Source of the DNA: Actinomadura sp. KC06
GTDB lineage: Bacteria > Actinomycetota > Actinomycetes > Streptosporangiales > Streptosporangiaceae
Length of the DNA: 49,872 bases
Reading direction: 5' to 3'
NCBI RefSeq assembly: GCF_004348735.1
Contig: NZ_SMKT01000055.1
Location: 1-49,872, forward strand
Shown: one piece after another, positions 7,785 through 16,007 of the stretch
Layout: each line of letters starts with the position of its first letter
Numbering within the stretch: the stretch's first letter is position 1
Translations under genes and position numbers: made by a program
Notes under the pieces: generated by a model
What the model was told of the DNA's origin: nothing
Database searches by the model: none
What the model saw: only the letters and a program-made list of their open reading frames with translations

Positions 7785-9245
7785 TCAGCGTTCTGCGGCG
7801 CGCAGGTGCGCGGCCACCGCCCCGGCGGTGGCGATCAGCTCCGCGCGGACGGCCGCGGCCGGTTCGTCGAAGGGCTCGGTCCGCACGCTCAGCACCACGT
7901 TGGAGTCGCGGAAGACGACCTCCATGAGGCGGACGGGGCCGTCGGCGCCCGTCCGGTGGCCGTGGACCTCGCGGATGAACGCCTCGTCGGCGACGCCGCC
8001 CAGCGGCCGGGGACGGCGCGCCTTCCGCTCATCCCCGATACCGGACGAGCCGGACGCCGCCTCCCGGTAGGTGAACGGGTAGCGCTTCTCGTGCTCCAGA
8101 TCGAAGCCGCTCAGGAACCGCAGCCAGCGGTGCGCCCCGCCGACCGAGGAGAACCGCAGCGCGGCCGGGCTGCCGTGCTCGCCCCGGTACCCCTGATACC
8201 AGCGCAGGCTGTACCGGCCGCCGGTGCAGGTGCGCACGCCGGACGCCTCCGCCGCCGCGGCCTCGAACGCGACCCGCCCGGCCTTCAGCGGGCACAGCGC
8301 GAGCCCCGCGCGGTAGGCGCCCGCGCCGCGCGGCCCGGTGACCGCGCCCGGCAGCAGGAACACCGCGGCGGCCACGGCCATCGCGGTCAGCCACGCCAGC
8401 TCCGGCAGCAGCAGCCCCCGCAACCGGGGACGCCGCGACCGGCCGTCCGCCACCCGCCGCAGCGCCCGCTCCACATCGCCGGGATCCGGGCGATCGGCCG
8501 GGTCCTTGCGCAGCAGCGCCGCCAGCACCGGCCGCAGCGGGCCCGCCCGCCGGGGACGCGGCGGCGCCTCGGTGAGCGTCGCCGCCAGCGCCGCCGCGTC
8601 CGGCGCGCGGTCGAACGGCCCGCGCCCCTCCACCGCCGCGTACAGGGCCGCGCCCAGGGAGAACAGGTCGCTGCGGCCGTCCACGACCCCGCCGTCCAGC
8701 CGCTCGGGGGCGATGTAGCCGGGGCTGCCGATCACCGTCCCGGTCCGGGTCAGCGCCGGGTCCCCGGCCATCTCGGCGATGCCGAAGTCGGTGAGCACCA
8801 CCCGCCCCACCCCGCCCGCCGGATCTGGGGCGAGCATGATGTTGCCCGGCGTCACGTCCCGGTGCAGCACCCCGGCGGCGTGCGCGGCGCGCAGCGCGCC
8901 CAGCACCGCCGCGCCCACCCGCGCCGCCTCCACCGGCGGCAGCGGCGCCGCCTCGCGCAGCGTCACGCCCTCGACCAGCTCCATCACGATCCACGGCCGG
9001 CCCCCGTCGACGAGGACGTCGTGCACCACGACGATCGACTCGTGCTCCAGCAGCGCCGCCGCCCGCGCCTCCCGCACCGCCCGCGCCATCAGCCGCCGCC
9101 GCTCCTCCGGCTCCAGGCCCTCGGGCGGCAGCACCTCCTTCACCGCCACCGGACGCCGCAGCACCCCGTCGACCGCCTCCCACACCCGGCCCATGCCGCC
9201 GCGCCCCAGCTCGCGCACCAGCCGGTACCGGCCGCCGATCTCCAC
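7785..9245 (-). CDS. Ser/Thr protein kinase with extracellular domain
   Basis: This 486-aa Hanks-type kinase is the first gene of the operon. The kinase domain (about 6-265) has GRGGMGRVW, Lys36 in VAVKEV, DFGIA and GSPGYIAPE. The catalytic loop reads HRDVTPGN, with Thr in place of the usual Lys, a substitution seen in some actinobacterial kinases. A membrane helix lies at about residues 298-318. The roughly 170-residue outer domain has two cysteines (ALCPLK, RTCTGG), a YSLRWYQGYRG segment and an FSSVGGAHRWLRFL segment, and resembles no sensor I can name. GTG 9245 is chosen because the kinase fold starts there and TAGCTT lies 7 nt upstream (probably leaderless). Confidence 0.92.
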   Translation of the reverse strand: MEIGGRYRLVRELGRGGMGRVWEAVDGVLRRPVAVKEVLPPEGLEPEERRRLMARAVREARAAALLEHESIVVVHDVLVDGGRPWIVMELVEGVTLREAAPLPPVEAARVGAAVLGALRAAHAAGVLHRDVTPGNIMLAPDPAGGVGRVVLTDFGIAEMAGDPALTRTGTVIGSPGYIAPERLDGGVVDGRSDLFSLGAALYAAVEGRGPFDRAPDAAALAATLTEAPPRPRRAGPLRPVLAALLRKDPADRPDPGDVERALRRVADGRSRRPRLRGLLLPELAWLTAMAVAAAVFLLPGAVTGPRGAGAYRAGLALCPLKAGRVAFEAAAAEASGVRTCTGGRYSLRWYQGYRGEHGSPAALRFSSVGGAHRWLRFLSGFDLEHEKRYPFTYREAASGSSGIGDERKARRPRPLGGVADEAFIREVHGHRTGADGPVRLMEVVFRDSNVVLSVRTEPFDEPAAAVRAELIATAGAVAAHLRAAER

Positions 9246-9414
9246 GGTGCCCAAGCTAACCGCCGCGCCCGGACCAAAGTGATCATTGCCCTGTATCGGC
9301 CACGCGGCCGGTCCCGGCGCGGCCGCGGGTGGTGGACGGGCGCGCGGCGCGGGGTTAACTTGCCAGGGACAACCTTGATCGTCGGGACTGCTCGGGGGAC
9401 GGGAGGGAGCCGAC

Positions 9415-11268
9415 ATGTACCGTCCCCGCACACGCCTTCGATGGCTCGCCGGGCTCACCGCCGGGACGCTCGCCGCCACCGGCCTCGCCGCCCTGGCCGC
9501 GCCCGCCGCGCAGGCCGACACCGGGCAGACCGGCGGGCACGGAAGGAACCCGCACCTGATGCGCGTCCTGCGGTCGATGACGCTGGAGGAGAAGGCCGCG
9601 CAGCTGTTCGTCCTGCAGATCTACGGCAAGAGCGCCGACACCGCCGACCCGGCCGCCGTCGCCGCCAACCGCCGTCTGTACGGGGTCGACAACGCCGCGC
9701 AGGTCATGGCCCGCTACAACCCGGGCGGGTTCATCTACTACGGCGAGAACGTCACCGACCCGCACCAGCTCGCCGCGTTCTCCAACGGCATCCAGCGCGC
9801 CGCCCTCGCCCAGCGCCACCGGATCCCCGCGACGATCGCGATCGACCAGGAGGGCGGCATCGTCGCCCGCGTCCAGCCGCCCGCCACCCAGTCGCCCGGC
9901 GCGATGGCGCTGGCCGCCGGGCGCAGCACCGGCGACGCCCGCGCCCTGGCCCGCATCACCGGACGCGAACTGCGCGCCATCGGCGTCAACCAGGACTACG
10001 CGCCCGACGCCGACGTCAACGTCAACCCCGCCAACCCCGTCATCGGCGTCCGGTCCTTCGGGTCCGACCCGGGGCTGGTGTCGTCCATGGTCACCGCGCA
10101 GATCGGCGGATACCGGTCCGGGGGCGTCACCCCGACCGTCAAGCACTTCCCCGGGCACGGCGACACCACCACCGACAGCCACACCGGCGTCCCGGAGATC
10201 GACCACACCCGCGCGGAGTGGGAGCGGCTCGACCTGCCGCCGTTCCGCGCCGCCATCGCCCGCGGCGCCGACTCGATCATGACCGCGCACATCGTGGTGA
10301 AGTCGCTGGACGCCTCCGGCGACCCCGCCACCCTGTCGCGGCCCATCCTCACCGGCATCCTGCGCGACCGGCTCGGCTACCGCGGCGTCGTCGTCACCGA
10401 CGCGCTGGACATGGACGGCGTCCGCGCCAAGTACGGCGACGAGCGCATCCCCGTCCTCGCCCTCAAGGCCGGCGTGGACGTCCTGCTCAAGCCGCCCGCC
10501 GACGCCGGCGGCACCGGCGTGTTCCCCCGCCAGCTCGCCGCCGTCGTCGCCGCCGTGAAGTCCGGCGAGCTGACCGAGAGGCGCATCGACGAGTCGGTGT
10601 ACCGGATCCTGGAGCTGAAGCACAAGCGCGGCCTGTTCCGCGACCCCTACGCCGACGAATCCGAGATCGACGACGTCGTCGGGACGCCGGAGCACCTGGC
10701 CGCCGCGCAGCGCGCCGCCGACCGCACCACCACCCTGGTCAAGAACGGCGCGGGCGTCCTGCCGCTGCGGCCGGGCACCCGGAATGTGCTCGTCACCGGG
10801 TGGGGCGTGTCGACCACGGCGGCGCTCGGCACCGAGTTCGCCCGGCGCGGCGCCACCGCCACCGTCCGGCAGACCGGCCTCAGCCCCGGGCAGGCCCAGA
10901 TCGACCAGGCCGTCGCCGCCGCCGAGGGCCAGGACCTCGTCGTCGCCGTCACCAACCGCGCCTGGGACGTCAAGGACGAGCCCGGCCACAACGGGCCCGG
11001 CCAGATGAACCTGGTCAAGGCCCTCGTCGCCACCGGCAAGCCCGTCATCGTCGTCGCCGTCCGCGACCCCTACGACATCGCCTGGTTCCCCGAGGCCGCC
11101 ACGTACCTGGCCACCTACTCCTACACCGCCGAGGCGCTGCGGTCGCTGGGCAAGGCGCTGTTCGGCGAGCTGGGCCCGCGCGGACGGCTGCCCGTCACGA
11201 TCCCCGTCCGCGACGAGCCCGGCACCGCCCTGTACCCGTTCGGCCACGGCCTCGGCTACGGCCGCTGA
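9415..11268 (+). CDS. Secreted glycoside hydrolase family 3 (beta-N-acetylhexosaminidase-like)
   Basis: A 617-aa secreted GH3 enzyme. A Tat/Sec-type signal peptide with basic start, hydrophobic core and APAAQA cleavage site ends near residue 35. The catalytic (alpha/beta)8 domain carries IDQEGG, the NagZ-type loop KHFPGHGDT (243-251, with His248 the likely acid/base) and the nucleophile Asp329 in VVTDALDMDGV. A second alpha/beta domain follows from about residue 440 (TTLVKNGAGVLPL). The KHFPGHGDT loop indicates a beta-N-acetylglucosaminidase acting on cell-wall or chitin-derived sugars; NagZ-like peptidoglycan recycling or muropeptide trimming is most likely. A strong GGGAGGGAG site precedes the ATG. 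It is divergent from the kinase operon. Confidence 0.92.
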   Translation: MYRPRTRLRWLAGLTAGTLAATGLAALAAPAAQADTGQTGGHGRNPHLMRVLRSMTLEEKAAQLFVLQIYGKSADTADPAAVAANRRLYGVDNAAQVMARYNPGGFIYYGENVTDPHQLAAFSNGIQRAALAQRHRIPATIAIDQEGGIVARVQPPATQSPGAMALAAGRSTGDARALARITGRELRAIGVNQDYAPDADVNVNPANPVIGVRSFGSDPGLVSSMVTAQIGGYRSGGVTPTVKHFPGHGDTTTDSHTGVPEIDHTRAEWERLDLPPFRAAIARGADSIMTAHIVVKSLDASGDPATLSRPILTGILRDRLGYRGVVVTDALDMDGVRAKYGDERIPVLALKAGVDVLLKPPADAGGTGVFPRQLAAVVAAVKSGELTERRIDESVYRILELKHKRGLFRDPYADESEIDDVVGTPEHLAAAQRAADRTTTLVKNGAGVLPLRPGTRNVLVTGWGVSTTAALGTEFARRGATATVRQTGLSPGQAQIDQAVAAAEGQDLVVAVTNRAWDVKDEPGHNGPGQMNLVKALVATGKPVIVVAVRDPYDIAWFPEAATYLATYSYTAEALRSLGKALFGELGPRGRLPVTIPVRDEPGTALYPFGHGLGYGR

Positions 11269-11289
11269 CCCCGGCCCACCCCGGCCCCC

Positions 11290-11322
11290 GCGACCGACCG
11301 GCGACCGACCGGCGGCCGACCG
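11290..11322. repeat. Three 11-bp tandem repeats
   Basis: GCGACCGACCG, GCGACCGACCG and GCGGCCGACCG follow each other head to tail, the last with one mismatch. They lie between the GH3 stop and the terminator hairpin. No coding function seen; probably slippage-derived. Confidence 0.8.
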
Positions 11323-11329
11323 GTGCTGT

Positions 11330-11366
11330 CCGCCGCTGACCGGGCCCCCGCGACGGTCAGCGGCGG
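11330..11366. terminator. Bidirectional terminator hairpin
   Basis: Perfect 13-bp arms CCGCCGCTGACCG (11330-11342) and CGGTCAGCGGCGG (11354-11366) flank an 11-nt loop. They lie between the convergent GH3 and alpha/beta hydrolase genes, so the hairpin can end transcription from both sides. Confidence 0.8.
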
Positions 11367-11398
11367 GCAGGGGTGGGCAGCGTCCCAGCCTGGCGGGC

Positions 11399-12148
11399 CT
11401 AGCCGAGCGCGGCGAGTTCGTCCAGCAGGGCGGCCAGCTCGCGCGGCTCGGAGAACATCGGCCAGTGGCCGGTGGGCAGCTCCCGGTACGTCCAGCCGGG
11501 GCCGGTCATCATGGCGAAGACCGGGTGGCCGTCCTCGCCCATCTGCCGGGCCGCGGCCAGCGGGATCGTGCAGGCGATCAGCGTGCGGGGCGTGTCCGGC
11601 ACCGGGTCGGGACGCGCGGCGGGCTGCGTCGCCGTGCCGAACGGCTGCGGGGTGCCGCGCTCGCGCATCTCGGCGAGCCGCTCCCCGGTCAGCCCGGCGA
11701 GGTTGACCGGGTCGGCGGCCGGATCGAACGGCGGCACCGGGATCAGCCACCCCTCGCCCTCCTCGGCGACCTGCTTCTCCAGCGCCGCCCGCGCCTCTGG
11801 GTCGTGGAAGTCGATCCCCGCCATGCCCGACGGCATCGGCCCGGTGTCGACGTAGACGATCCGCGCGATCCGCTCGGGGATCCGGTCGGCCGCGGCGGTC
11901 GCGGCCATGTTCGCGCCGCTGTGCGCGACCAGCACGACCCCGGTCAGGCCGCCGCCCTCGATGACCTCGACGATGTCGGCGGTGTGGGCGTCGACGTCCA
12001 CGTCCGGCGCCGCCTCCCCGGCCCGCTCCGCCATCCCCCTCAGCGTCACCGCGTGGACGTCGTGGCCCGCGGCGCGCAGCGGACCGGCCACCTCGTCCCA
12101 CGCCCACGCGCCGAGCCAGTATCCGGGGACCAGTACGAACGTCGCCAT
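11399..12148 (-). CDS. Alpha/beta hydrolase
   Basis: A 249-aa cytoplasmic hydrolase of the EstC/salicylate-esterase-like branch. It starts directly with the FVLVPGYWLGAWAWDEV oxyanion-loop segment. The nucleophile elbow is VLVAHSGANM (Ser at about residue 78, AHSGA form). The catalytic His lies in LPTGHWPMFSEP near the C-terminus (about 229), and an acid is expected around IVYVDTGP or later. Substrate unknown. The ATG has AAAGGACGG upstream. It is divergent from a WYL-domain regulator 81 bp away, a common pairing in which the regulator controls the hydrolase. It ends at a bidirectional terminator shared with the GH3 gene. Confidence 0.88.
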   Translation of the reverse strand: MATFVLVPGYWLGAWAWDEVAGPLRAAGHDVHAVTLRGMAERAGEAAPDVDVDAHTADIVEVIEGGGLTGVVLVAHSGANMAATAAADRIPERIARIVYVDTGPMPSGMAGIDFHDPEARAALEKQVAEEGEGWLIPVPPFDPAADPVNLAGLTGERLAEMRERGTPQPFGTATQPAARPDPVPDTPRTLIACTIPLAAARQMGEDGHPVFAMMTGPGWTYRELPTGHWPMFSEPRELAALLDELAALG

Positions 12149-12229
12149 GTCAGCCGTCCTTTCTCGGTGGTGTCACCACACGCTACGGTCGATACCGGAC
12201 AGAAACCGCCCGGATTAGGTGAGCGACCC

Positions 12230-13201
12230 GTGTCACATCCCCTGCCGTCCGGGTCGTCGCATCCGACGACCCGTGTCCTGGCCATGCTCGAACTGCTGCA
12301 GGCCAACCACCGCATGCGCGGCGGAGAGCTGGCCCGGCGGCTCGGCGTGGACGAGCGCACAGTCCGCCGGTACGCCGCGCGGCTGGAGGACCTCGGCGTC
12401 CCCGTCGTCGCCGAACGCGGCCGCCACGGCGGGTACCGCCTCATGCCCGGCTACAAGCTGCCGCCGCTCATGCTCACCGACGACGAGGCCACCGCCGTCG
12501 TCCTCGGGCTGCTCGCCGGGCGGCGGATCGGGCTGCCCGCGCAGGCCACCGAGAGCGCCCTGGCCAAGGTCCAGCGGGTGCTGCCCGCCGCGCTGCGCGA
12601 CCGCGTCCAGGCGCTGCGCGACACCCTGGAGTTCACCCTCGCCGTCCGCGACCCGGCCGCGCCCGACACCGGCGCGGTCCTCACCCTGGCCGCCGCGGCG
12701 CGGGAGCGGCGCCGCGTCCGGCTGCGGTACCGGTCGTGGCGGGACGCCGAGACCGAACGGGACCTGGACCCCTACGGGCTGGTGTTCCACTCCGGCCGCT
12801 GGTACGTCACCGGCCACGACCACCGCAGCGGCGAGATCCGCACGTTCCGGGTCGACCGGGTCGTGTCCGCCGAGCCGGGCACCGCCCGCTTCGAGGTCCC
12901 CGGCGGCGTCGACCCCGTCCAGCACGTCACGCGGTCGCTGGCGCGCGTCCCGTACGCGCACGAGGTCGAGGTGCTGCTGGAGACCACCCTCGACCAGGCG
13001 CGCCGCCGCGTCCCCGCCACCACCGCCACGCTCACCGAGCAGGACGGGGGAGTGGTGATGAACGCGCGGGCCGAGCGGCTGGACGGGATGGCGCGGATGC
13101 TCGCGGGGCTCGGGTTCCCGTTCGTCGTCCGCCGGCCCGCCGAACTGCGCGGCCACATTCAGGACCTCGCGCGGACGCTGGAGGAGCAGGCCCGGCGCTG
13201 A
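12230..13201 (+). CDS. YafY-type HTH and WYL domain regulator
   Basis: A 323-aa transcriptional regulator. Residues about 12-65 form a DeoR-like HTH (RVLAMLELLQANHRMRGGELA, then DERTVRRYAARLEDLGVPV and GRHGGYRL). The WYL domain (about 145-225) contains RRVRLRYRSW, DLDPYGLVFHSGRWYVTGHD and TFRVDRV, and a WCX extension closes the protein. WYL domains bind ligands or nucleic acid and can switch HTH activity either way. The GTG at 12230 has GGTGAG 8 nt upstream. The gene is divergent from the alpha/beta hydrolase and probably acts on the shared 81-bp promoter region. It ends inside a small hairpin shared with the convergent GNAT gene. Confidence 0.92.
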   Translation: MSHPLPSGSSHPTTRVLAMLELLQANHRMRGGELARRLGVDERTVRRYAARLEDLGVPVVAERGRHGGYRLMPGYKLPPLMLTDDEATAVVLGLLAGRRIGLPAQATESALAKVQRVLPAALRDRVQALRDTLEFTLAVRDPAAPDTGAVLTLAAAARERRRVRLRYRSWRDAETERDLDPYGLVFHSGRWYVTGHDHRSGEIRTFRVDRVVSAEPGTARFEVPGGVDPVQHVTRSLARVPYAHEVEVLLETTLDQARRRVPATTATLTEQDGGVVMNARAERLDGMARMLAGLGFPFVVRRPAELRGHIQDLARTLEEQARR

Positions 13202-13220
13202 CCCGGCGCCCGGGGGTCAG
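13198..13220. terminator. Bidirectional hairpin over two stop codons
   Basis: CTGACCC (13198-13204) and GGGTCAG (13214-13220) form 7-bp arms around a 9-nt loop. The two arms contain the stop codons of the convergent WYL and GNAT genes. Confidence 0.5.
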
Positions 13221-13786
13221 GAGGAGGCGGTGCGGGCGTCCCACTCGTGCCGCAGCATCGCGTACACGACCTCGTCGCTCCACTCGCCCTTGACGATCTC
13301 GTTCTGCACCAGGTGCGCCTCGCGGCGCATCCCGAGCCGCTCCAGCACCCGGGCGGACGCGGCGTTGCGGCCGTCCAGCCGCCCGCACACCCGGTGCAGG
13401 TCCATGCCCTCGAACCCCAGCCGCAGCACGACCTCCGCGGCCTCGGTCGCGAAGCCCTTGCCGTGGTAGGCGGGATTGAAGATGTAGCCGATCTCGCCCT
13501 GCCGGTGCTCCCTGCTGCGCCACTGCAGGTTGACCTCGCCGATCAGGTCGCCGGTCTCGCGCCACACCACCGCCAGGACGAGCCAGTCGCCCTCCTTCTC
13601 CACGGTGGACGCGCTCATCTTCTGCTTCAGGAACTCCCGCGACTCCTGCAGGTTCCGCGGCTCCCAGTACAGGAACCGCGCCACCTCGGGCAGGGACTGG
13701 TAGGCGTACAGGCCCTCCAGGTCGCCCTCGCGGAACGGCCGCAGGGTCAGCCGCTCGGTCTCGATCGGGTAAGCCGGACGCAGCAT
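13217..13786 (-). CDS. GNAT family N-acetyltransferase (RimJ/RimL type)
   Basis: A 189-aa acetyl-CoA-dependent acetyltransferase. Family marks: the start IETERLTLRPFREGDLEGLYAY, then LIGEVNLQWRSREHRQGEIGYIF, the acetyl-CoA loop FNPAYHGKGFATEAAEVVLRLGFE and HRVCGRLDGRNAASARVLERLGMRREAH. This is the RimJ/RimL-like branch acting on protein N-termini or small amines; the acceptor is not predictable. TAGGAT sits 6 nt before ATG 13786, so the mRNA is probably leaderless. It lies downstream of the YihY gene on the same strand with a 53-bp gap, but its own promoter makes it an independent unit. Confidence 0.92.
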   Translation of the reverse strand: MLRPAYPIETERLTLRPFREGDLEGLYAYQSLPEVARFLYWEPRNLQESREFLKQKMSASTVEKEGDWLVLAVVWRETGDLIGEVNLQWRSREHRQGEIGYIFNPAYHGKGFATEAAEVVLRLGFEGMDLHRVCGRLDGRNAASARVLERLGMRREAHLVQNEIVKGEWSDEVVYAMLRHEWDARTASS

Positions 13787-13839
13787 GCGATGATCCTATT
13801 CACCGTGTCCGGTCTTGTGCGACCCGTGATGTCCGCAGA

Positions 13840-14877
13840 TTAGGCCCGGCGGGCGCCGTGGCCCGTGCTGGCCCCGTCGCCGGTGCGGCTCCCATCCTCG
13901 GTGCGGGGCCCGTCGCCGGAATCCTCCGCGATGCCCGCCGCGCGGCGCTCGTCGTCGTCGAACCCGCGGGTGTCGCGGAACTCCACGTACGGCTCCTCGC
14001 CGGGACGCTGCCCGCCGGCGATGGCGCGGCCGCGCTCCAGCTCGGCGTTCAGCTCGGCGCCCAGCAGGATCGCCAGGTTCGTGATCCACAGCCACACCAG
14101 GAACACGATGATCCCCGCGAGGCTGCCGTAGGTCTTGTTGTAGGACGAGAACCCCGACACGTACAGCGCGAACAGACCCGACGCCGCCAGCCACAGCACG
14201 ATCGCCAGGACGCCGCCCGGCGTCACCCACCGGAACCGGCGCTTGGCGTTGGGCGCCGCCCAGTACAGCAGCGAGAACAGGAACGCGATCACCACCAGCA
14301 GCACCGGCCACTTGGCGATGTTCCACACGGTGACCGCCTGCGAGCCGAGCCCGAGCAGGTCGCCGGCCTCGCGGGCCAGCGGACCCGACACCACCACCGC
14401 GATCACCGACGCCGACAGCAGCACCAGCGTCACCAGGGTGATCATGACGCGGAGCGGGACGGTCTTCCAGAACGGCCGCCCCTCGGGGATGTCGTAGACG
14501 ACGTTGGACGCGCGCATGAACGCGCCCACGTACCCCGACGCCGACCAGATCGCCGCCGCCAGGCTCACCAGCGCGATGATCCCGGCGCCGGCGCGGTTGC
14601 CCTGCAGCTGGGTGATGGAGCTGATCAGCAGGTCCTTCACCGAGCCTGGCGCCATGTCGCCGGCGCTGGCGATCAGGTCCTGTGTCACCGACGTGCCGGC
14701 CAGGCCCACCAGGGACACCACCACCAGTATCGCCGGGAAGATCGACAGGATGGAGTAGTAGGTGAGCGCGGCGGCCCAGTCGGACAGGTTGTCGTTGCGG
14801 TACTCGCCGGCCGTGCGTTTCAGGGCCCGTCCCCACGAGGTGGCGGGCAGGTCGGTGGGTGCGCCGGGTGCGCTCAT
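13840..14877 (-). CDS. YihY/virulence factor BrkB family membrane protein
   Basis: A 345-aa integral membrane protein. It starts with WGRALKRTAGEYRNDNLSDWAAALTYYSILSIFPAILV, the hallmark of the YihY/BrkB family. Some six membrane helices follow (about residues 45-70, 105-135, 150-185, 200-225, 230-255, 260-285), with FRWVTPGGVLAIVLWLAASGLFALYV and NKTYGSLAGIIVFLVWLWITNLAILLGAELNAE. The charged C-terminal tail (about 60 residues) is repetitive in Asp/Gly/Arg. The function is uncertain; the family was once mis-assigned as RNase BN. ATG 14877 is chosen for its GGGAGGGAG site. It follows the DUF3618 gene by 19 nt in one operon. Confidence 0.92.
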   Translation of the reverse strand: MSAPGAPTDLPATSWGRALKRTAGEYRNDNLSDWAAALTYYSILSIFPAILVVVSLVGLAGTSVTQDLIASAGDMAPGSVKDLLISSITQLQGNRAGAGIIALVSLAAAIWSASGYVGAFMRASNVVYDIPEGRPFWKTVPLRVMITLVTLVLLSASVIAVVVSGPLAREAGDLLGLGSQAVTVWNIAKWPVLLVVIAFLFSLLYWAAPNAKRRFRWVTPGGVLAIVLWLAASGLFALYVSGFSSYNKTYGSLAGIIVFLVWLWITNLAILLGAELNAELERGRAIAGGQRPGEEPYVEFRDTRGFDDDERRAAGIAEDSGDGPRTEDGSRTGDGASTGHGARRA

Positions 14878-14896
14878 GGCCGGGCTCCCTCCCCCT

Positions 14897-15409
14897 TCAG
14901 AGGATCGATCGGCGGCCGCGCCGGATGCGGACGGCCCGCCGCTGCCCGGCACGGAACCGCATCCGCACTGGCGCGCCCCGTCCCCACGGCGCCTTCGACT
15001 TGCCGCCCCATGGCGTCTTCGACGTGCCGCTCCAGGGCATCTTCGACTTGGACGCGCGGCCCCAGCCGGGCTTGGACGGGCGGCCCCAGCGCGTCCCGGA
15101 CGAGCGGCGCCGCCGCAGCCACACCGCCCCCAGGGCCACCGCGCCCGCCGACGCGACCACGATCCCGCCGCGTTTCGCCTGCTCCGTGCCGCCGGCGTCG
15201 CGGGCCCGGGCGGCGGCGTCGCGCGCCCGCTCCTTCGCCTGCGCGGCCTTCTCCCTGGCCATCGCCTTCACGTCGGCCTTCGCCGCGAGTTGCTCGACGG
15301 TCTCGCCGAGGTCGTGGCGCGCCCGGTCGACCTCCTGGCGCAGCTCCTCGGTCCCGGCGGCGGCGCCGTGCTTGCCCCGCGCCGTCCCGTGCTTGTCCTG
15401 CGTGGTCAT
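14897..15409 (-). CDS. DUF3618 domain protein
   Basis: A 170-aa protein with the DUF3618 signature near the N-terminus (EELRQEVDRARHDLGETVEQLAAKADVKAMARE). An Ala/Lys/Arg-rich helix of coiled-coil character follows, then one membrane helix (IVVASAGAVALGAVWL, about 92-107) and a very basic C-terminal tail containing repeated Trp-Gly-Lys-Ser/Thr-like elements (KPGWGR, KMPWSG, KTPWGG, KAPWGR). Family members accompany holin-like proteins in actinobacteria and are probably envelope-associated; no reaction is known. Its ATG overlaps the stop of the upstream holin-like gene as ATGA. The tail repeats (about residues 114-144, unit of 8-9 residues) suggest recent internal duplication. Confidence 0.85.
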   Translation of the reverse strand: MTTQDKHGTARGKHGAAAGTEELRQEVDRARHDLGETVEQLAAKADVKAMAREKAAQAKERARDAAARARDAGGTEQAKRGGIVVASAGAVALGAVWLRRRRSSGTRWGRPSKPGWGRASKSKMPWSGTSKTPWGGKSKAPWGRGAPVRMRFRAGQRRAVRIRRGRRSIL

Positions 15410-15924
15410 CGGTGCGTCGCCCTCTCCTTCAGCTCGGCCACGGTCTGCCGGGCGCCGTCCATGGCCTGCTCCGGCTTGGGCGGCGTGGCCTGCCTGGTCT
15501 GCGACCGTCCCAGCACCGCCAGGACGCCCGCGACCAGCATGAGGAACCCGCCGACGATCAGCGCCGCCGCCCACACCGGCAGCGCCAGCGCGATCGCCGC
15601 GACCACCGCCGCCAGCAGCACCGCCAGCCCGTACAGCGCCACCAGCGCGGCGCCGCCGAACATCCCGGCGCCGGTGCCGGCGTGGCGGCCCTTGTCCTTC
15701 AGCTCCGCCACCGCCAGCCGCAGCTCGGCGCGCATCAGGTCCGACACCTGCTGGGTGGCCTGCTTGACCAGTTCGCCGGTCCCCGGTTCGCGGCGGTGGC
15801 CGTCGAACTCGGGGGCGCGCCCATAGTCGTGCCGGTGCGCGCCCGCGGTGACGGGCGCGTTCTCGGGCGCGGTCTCGGATCCGGCCTCGGTTTCGCCGTT
15901 GTGTGCCGGCCGCACGATGCTCAT
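15406..15924 (-). CDS. Phage holin family (YqjE-like) membrane protein
   Basis: This 172-aa protein belongs to the phage-holin/YqjE superfamily common on actinobacterial chromosomes. A disordered N-terminus (to about 50) precedes the family helix GELVKQATQQVSDLMRAELRLAVAELKDKG. Two long membrane helices follow (about 90-115 and 118-142). A lysis role is not implied, since such proteins are usually housekeeping membrane proteins. It leads the holin-DUF3618-YihY operon, with GGAGGGGG before the ATG and an ATGA overlap with the next gene. This is not evidence of a prophage: no other phage gene is nearby. Confidence 0.85.
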   Translation of the reverse strand: MSIVRPAHNGETEAGSETAPENAPVTAGAHRHDYGRAPEFDGHRREPGTGELVKQATQQVSDLMRAELRLAVAELKDKGRHAGTGAGMFGGAALVALYGLAVLLAAVVAAIALALPVWAAALIVGGFLMLVAGVLAVLGRSQTRQATPPKPEQAMDGARQTVAELKERATHR

Positions 15925-15989
15925 GATCTCCGGCCCCCTCCGCGTGTCCGCTCGTCTAGAAGCCTGGGTTAAGCCGTTCCCCGTGCGCG

Positions 15990-16007
15990 CCGCCTAAACT
16001 CAGGCGG
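15990..16007 (-). terminator. Hairpin at the end of the RNA repair operon
   Basis: CCGCCT (15990-15995) and AGGCGG (16002-16007) form 6-bp arms around a 6-nt loop that overlaps the stop codon of the HD-Pnk gene. This is a short but well-placed stem. Confidence 0.4.

Noticed and set aside
7806..11339. A 1177-codon open frame on the plus strand
   Set aside because: It is antisense to the kinase and overlaps the GH3 gene out of frame; Arg/Pro/Gln-rich with no domain. A shadow of GC-rich codon bias.
15406..15924. Prophage suggested by the holin-like protein
   Set aside because: No terminase, capsid, lysin or integrase nearby; holin/YqjE-like proteins are usual chromosomal genes in actinobacteria.
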